Assembly (NCBI RefSeq): GCF_001280205.1
Contig: NZ_CP012573.1
Location: 682,001 to 746,000, forward strand
From: Clavibacter capsici
GTDB taxonomy: Bacteria > Actinomycetota > Actinomycetes > Actinomycetales > Microbacteriaceae
DNA length: 64,000 bases
Direction: 5' to 3'
Shown: in pieces, positions 63,866-64,000 of the stretch
How positions within the stretch are numbered: position 1 is the first letter of the stretch
How the letters are laid out: each line of letters opens with the position of its first letter
Made by a program: the position numbers and the translations under genes
Notes under the pieces: generated by a model
Database searches by the model: none
Told to the model about the DNA's origin: nothing
The model's input: the letters and a program-made list of their open reading frames with translations, nothing else

Positions 63866-64000
63866 CGCTCCACGAGTCCACCGCCCTGCTCCGCCGCCTC
63901 TGGTACGTCGTCGTCGCCGCGACGCTCGTCGGGGGCGGGGTCGCGTACGGCCTGTCCCAGCTCGCGACGCCCGTGTACACCGCGCAGTCGCGGCTCTACT
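63862..64000 (+). CDS. Wzz-like chain-length determinant, partial
   Basis: The first 46 codons are in the window. The N-terminus MTLHESTALLRRLWYVVVAA continues into a membrane helix (TLVGGGVAYGLSQLATPVYT) followed by AQSRLY, the standard beginning of Wzz/polysaccharide co-polymerase proteins, some of which are fused to a tyrosine kinase. The ATG overlaps the polymerase TGA. It would control chain length of the polymer made by the upstream gene product. The rest is beyond the window edge. Confidence 0.75.
   Translation, partial: MTLHESTALLRRLWYVVVAATLVGGGVAYGLSQLATPVYTAQSRLY

Noticed and set aside
1-64000. Insertion sequences, prophage, CRISPR arrays, tRNA or rRNA genes
   Set aside because: No transposase, integrase, phage gene, regularly spaced repeat array or tRNA-like cloverleaf was seen on reading through; base composition is even, apart from small promoter patches.

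Overview
The window is about three-quarters G+C, densely coded, and carries DUF7882-type small proteins, ANTAR regulators, many GTG starts and ATGA/GTGA overlaps. This fits a Microbacteriaceae actinobacterium. A plant-associated Clavibacter is the best guess, inferred from gene content and base composition and not from any marker gene.
Layout. 1-2874: a secreted-protein gene broken by an in-frame amber codon, a TIM-barrel/dehydrogenase pair, and a hypothetical gene. 3591-8956: two GAF-ANTAR regulators, DUF7882 and other small genes, an alpha/beta hydrolase, a membrane fatty-acid desaturase, a small membrane protein and a 38-residue acidic protein. 9008-12825 (minus): a tetrose-phosphate operon with an FCD-type GntR, a TpiA-like isomerase, an RpiB-like isomerase and a fused Dak kinase. 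13546-19580 (minus): a ribose-type sugar ABC transporter with a UTRA-type GntR, an inositol-dehydrogenase-like oxidoreductase and an IolE-like TIM barrel. 19880-24497: secreted nuclease, thioredoxin, recQ.
24851-42600 (plus) is the most striking part. GH127 beta-L-arabinofuranosidase, a five-gene oligopeptide ABC transporter, a proline-iminopeptidase-like hydrolase, an M24 Xaa-Pro peptidase and an FCD regulator are followed by a complete trans-4-hydroxyproline pathway: three-part D-hydroxyproline dehydrogenase, DapA-family deaminase, proline-racemase-family epimerase and ketoglutarate-semialdehyde dehydrogenase. Together these would import arabinosylated hydroxyproline-rich (extensin-type) glycopeptides of plant cell walls, strip the arabinose, release the imino acids and turn hydroxyproline into 2-oxoglutarate. 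The same 12-bp operator, in opposite orientation, precedes both halves.
42760-47578: acyl-CoA oxidase, a DUF1349 protein, an SGNH-like protein lacking its catalytic serine, and a prolyl aminopeptidase. 47618-64000: an exopolysaccharide or wall-polymer locus with a TagD-like cytidylyltransferase, a secreted beta-helix protein, a phosphoglycosyl transferase, two glycosyltransferases, a CDP-alcohol phosphotransferase, a 1966-residue secreted propeller/LamG/PKD protein, a Wzy-like polymerase and the start of a Wzz-like gene.
A second split regulon is suggested by the palindrome TCCTATAGGA, which lies in front of both the 559-2498 gene pair and the tetrose-phosphate operon. Four frameshifts, in three genes, are each repaired by adding one C to a GCCCCG run, so they may be homopolymer errors in the sequence and not true mutations. 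Several genes start without a Shine-Dalgarno site, directly behind a TAnnnT box, as expected for leaderless mRNAs. No tRNA, rRNA, insertion sequence, prophage or CRISPR array was seen.
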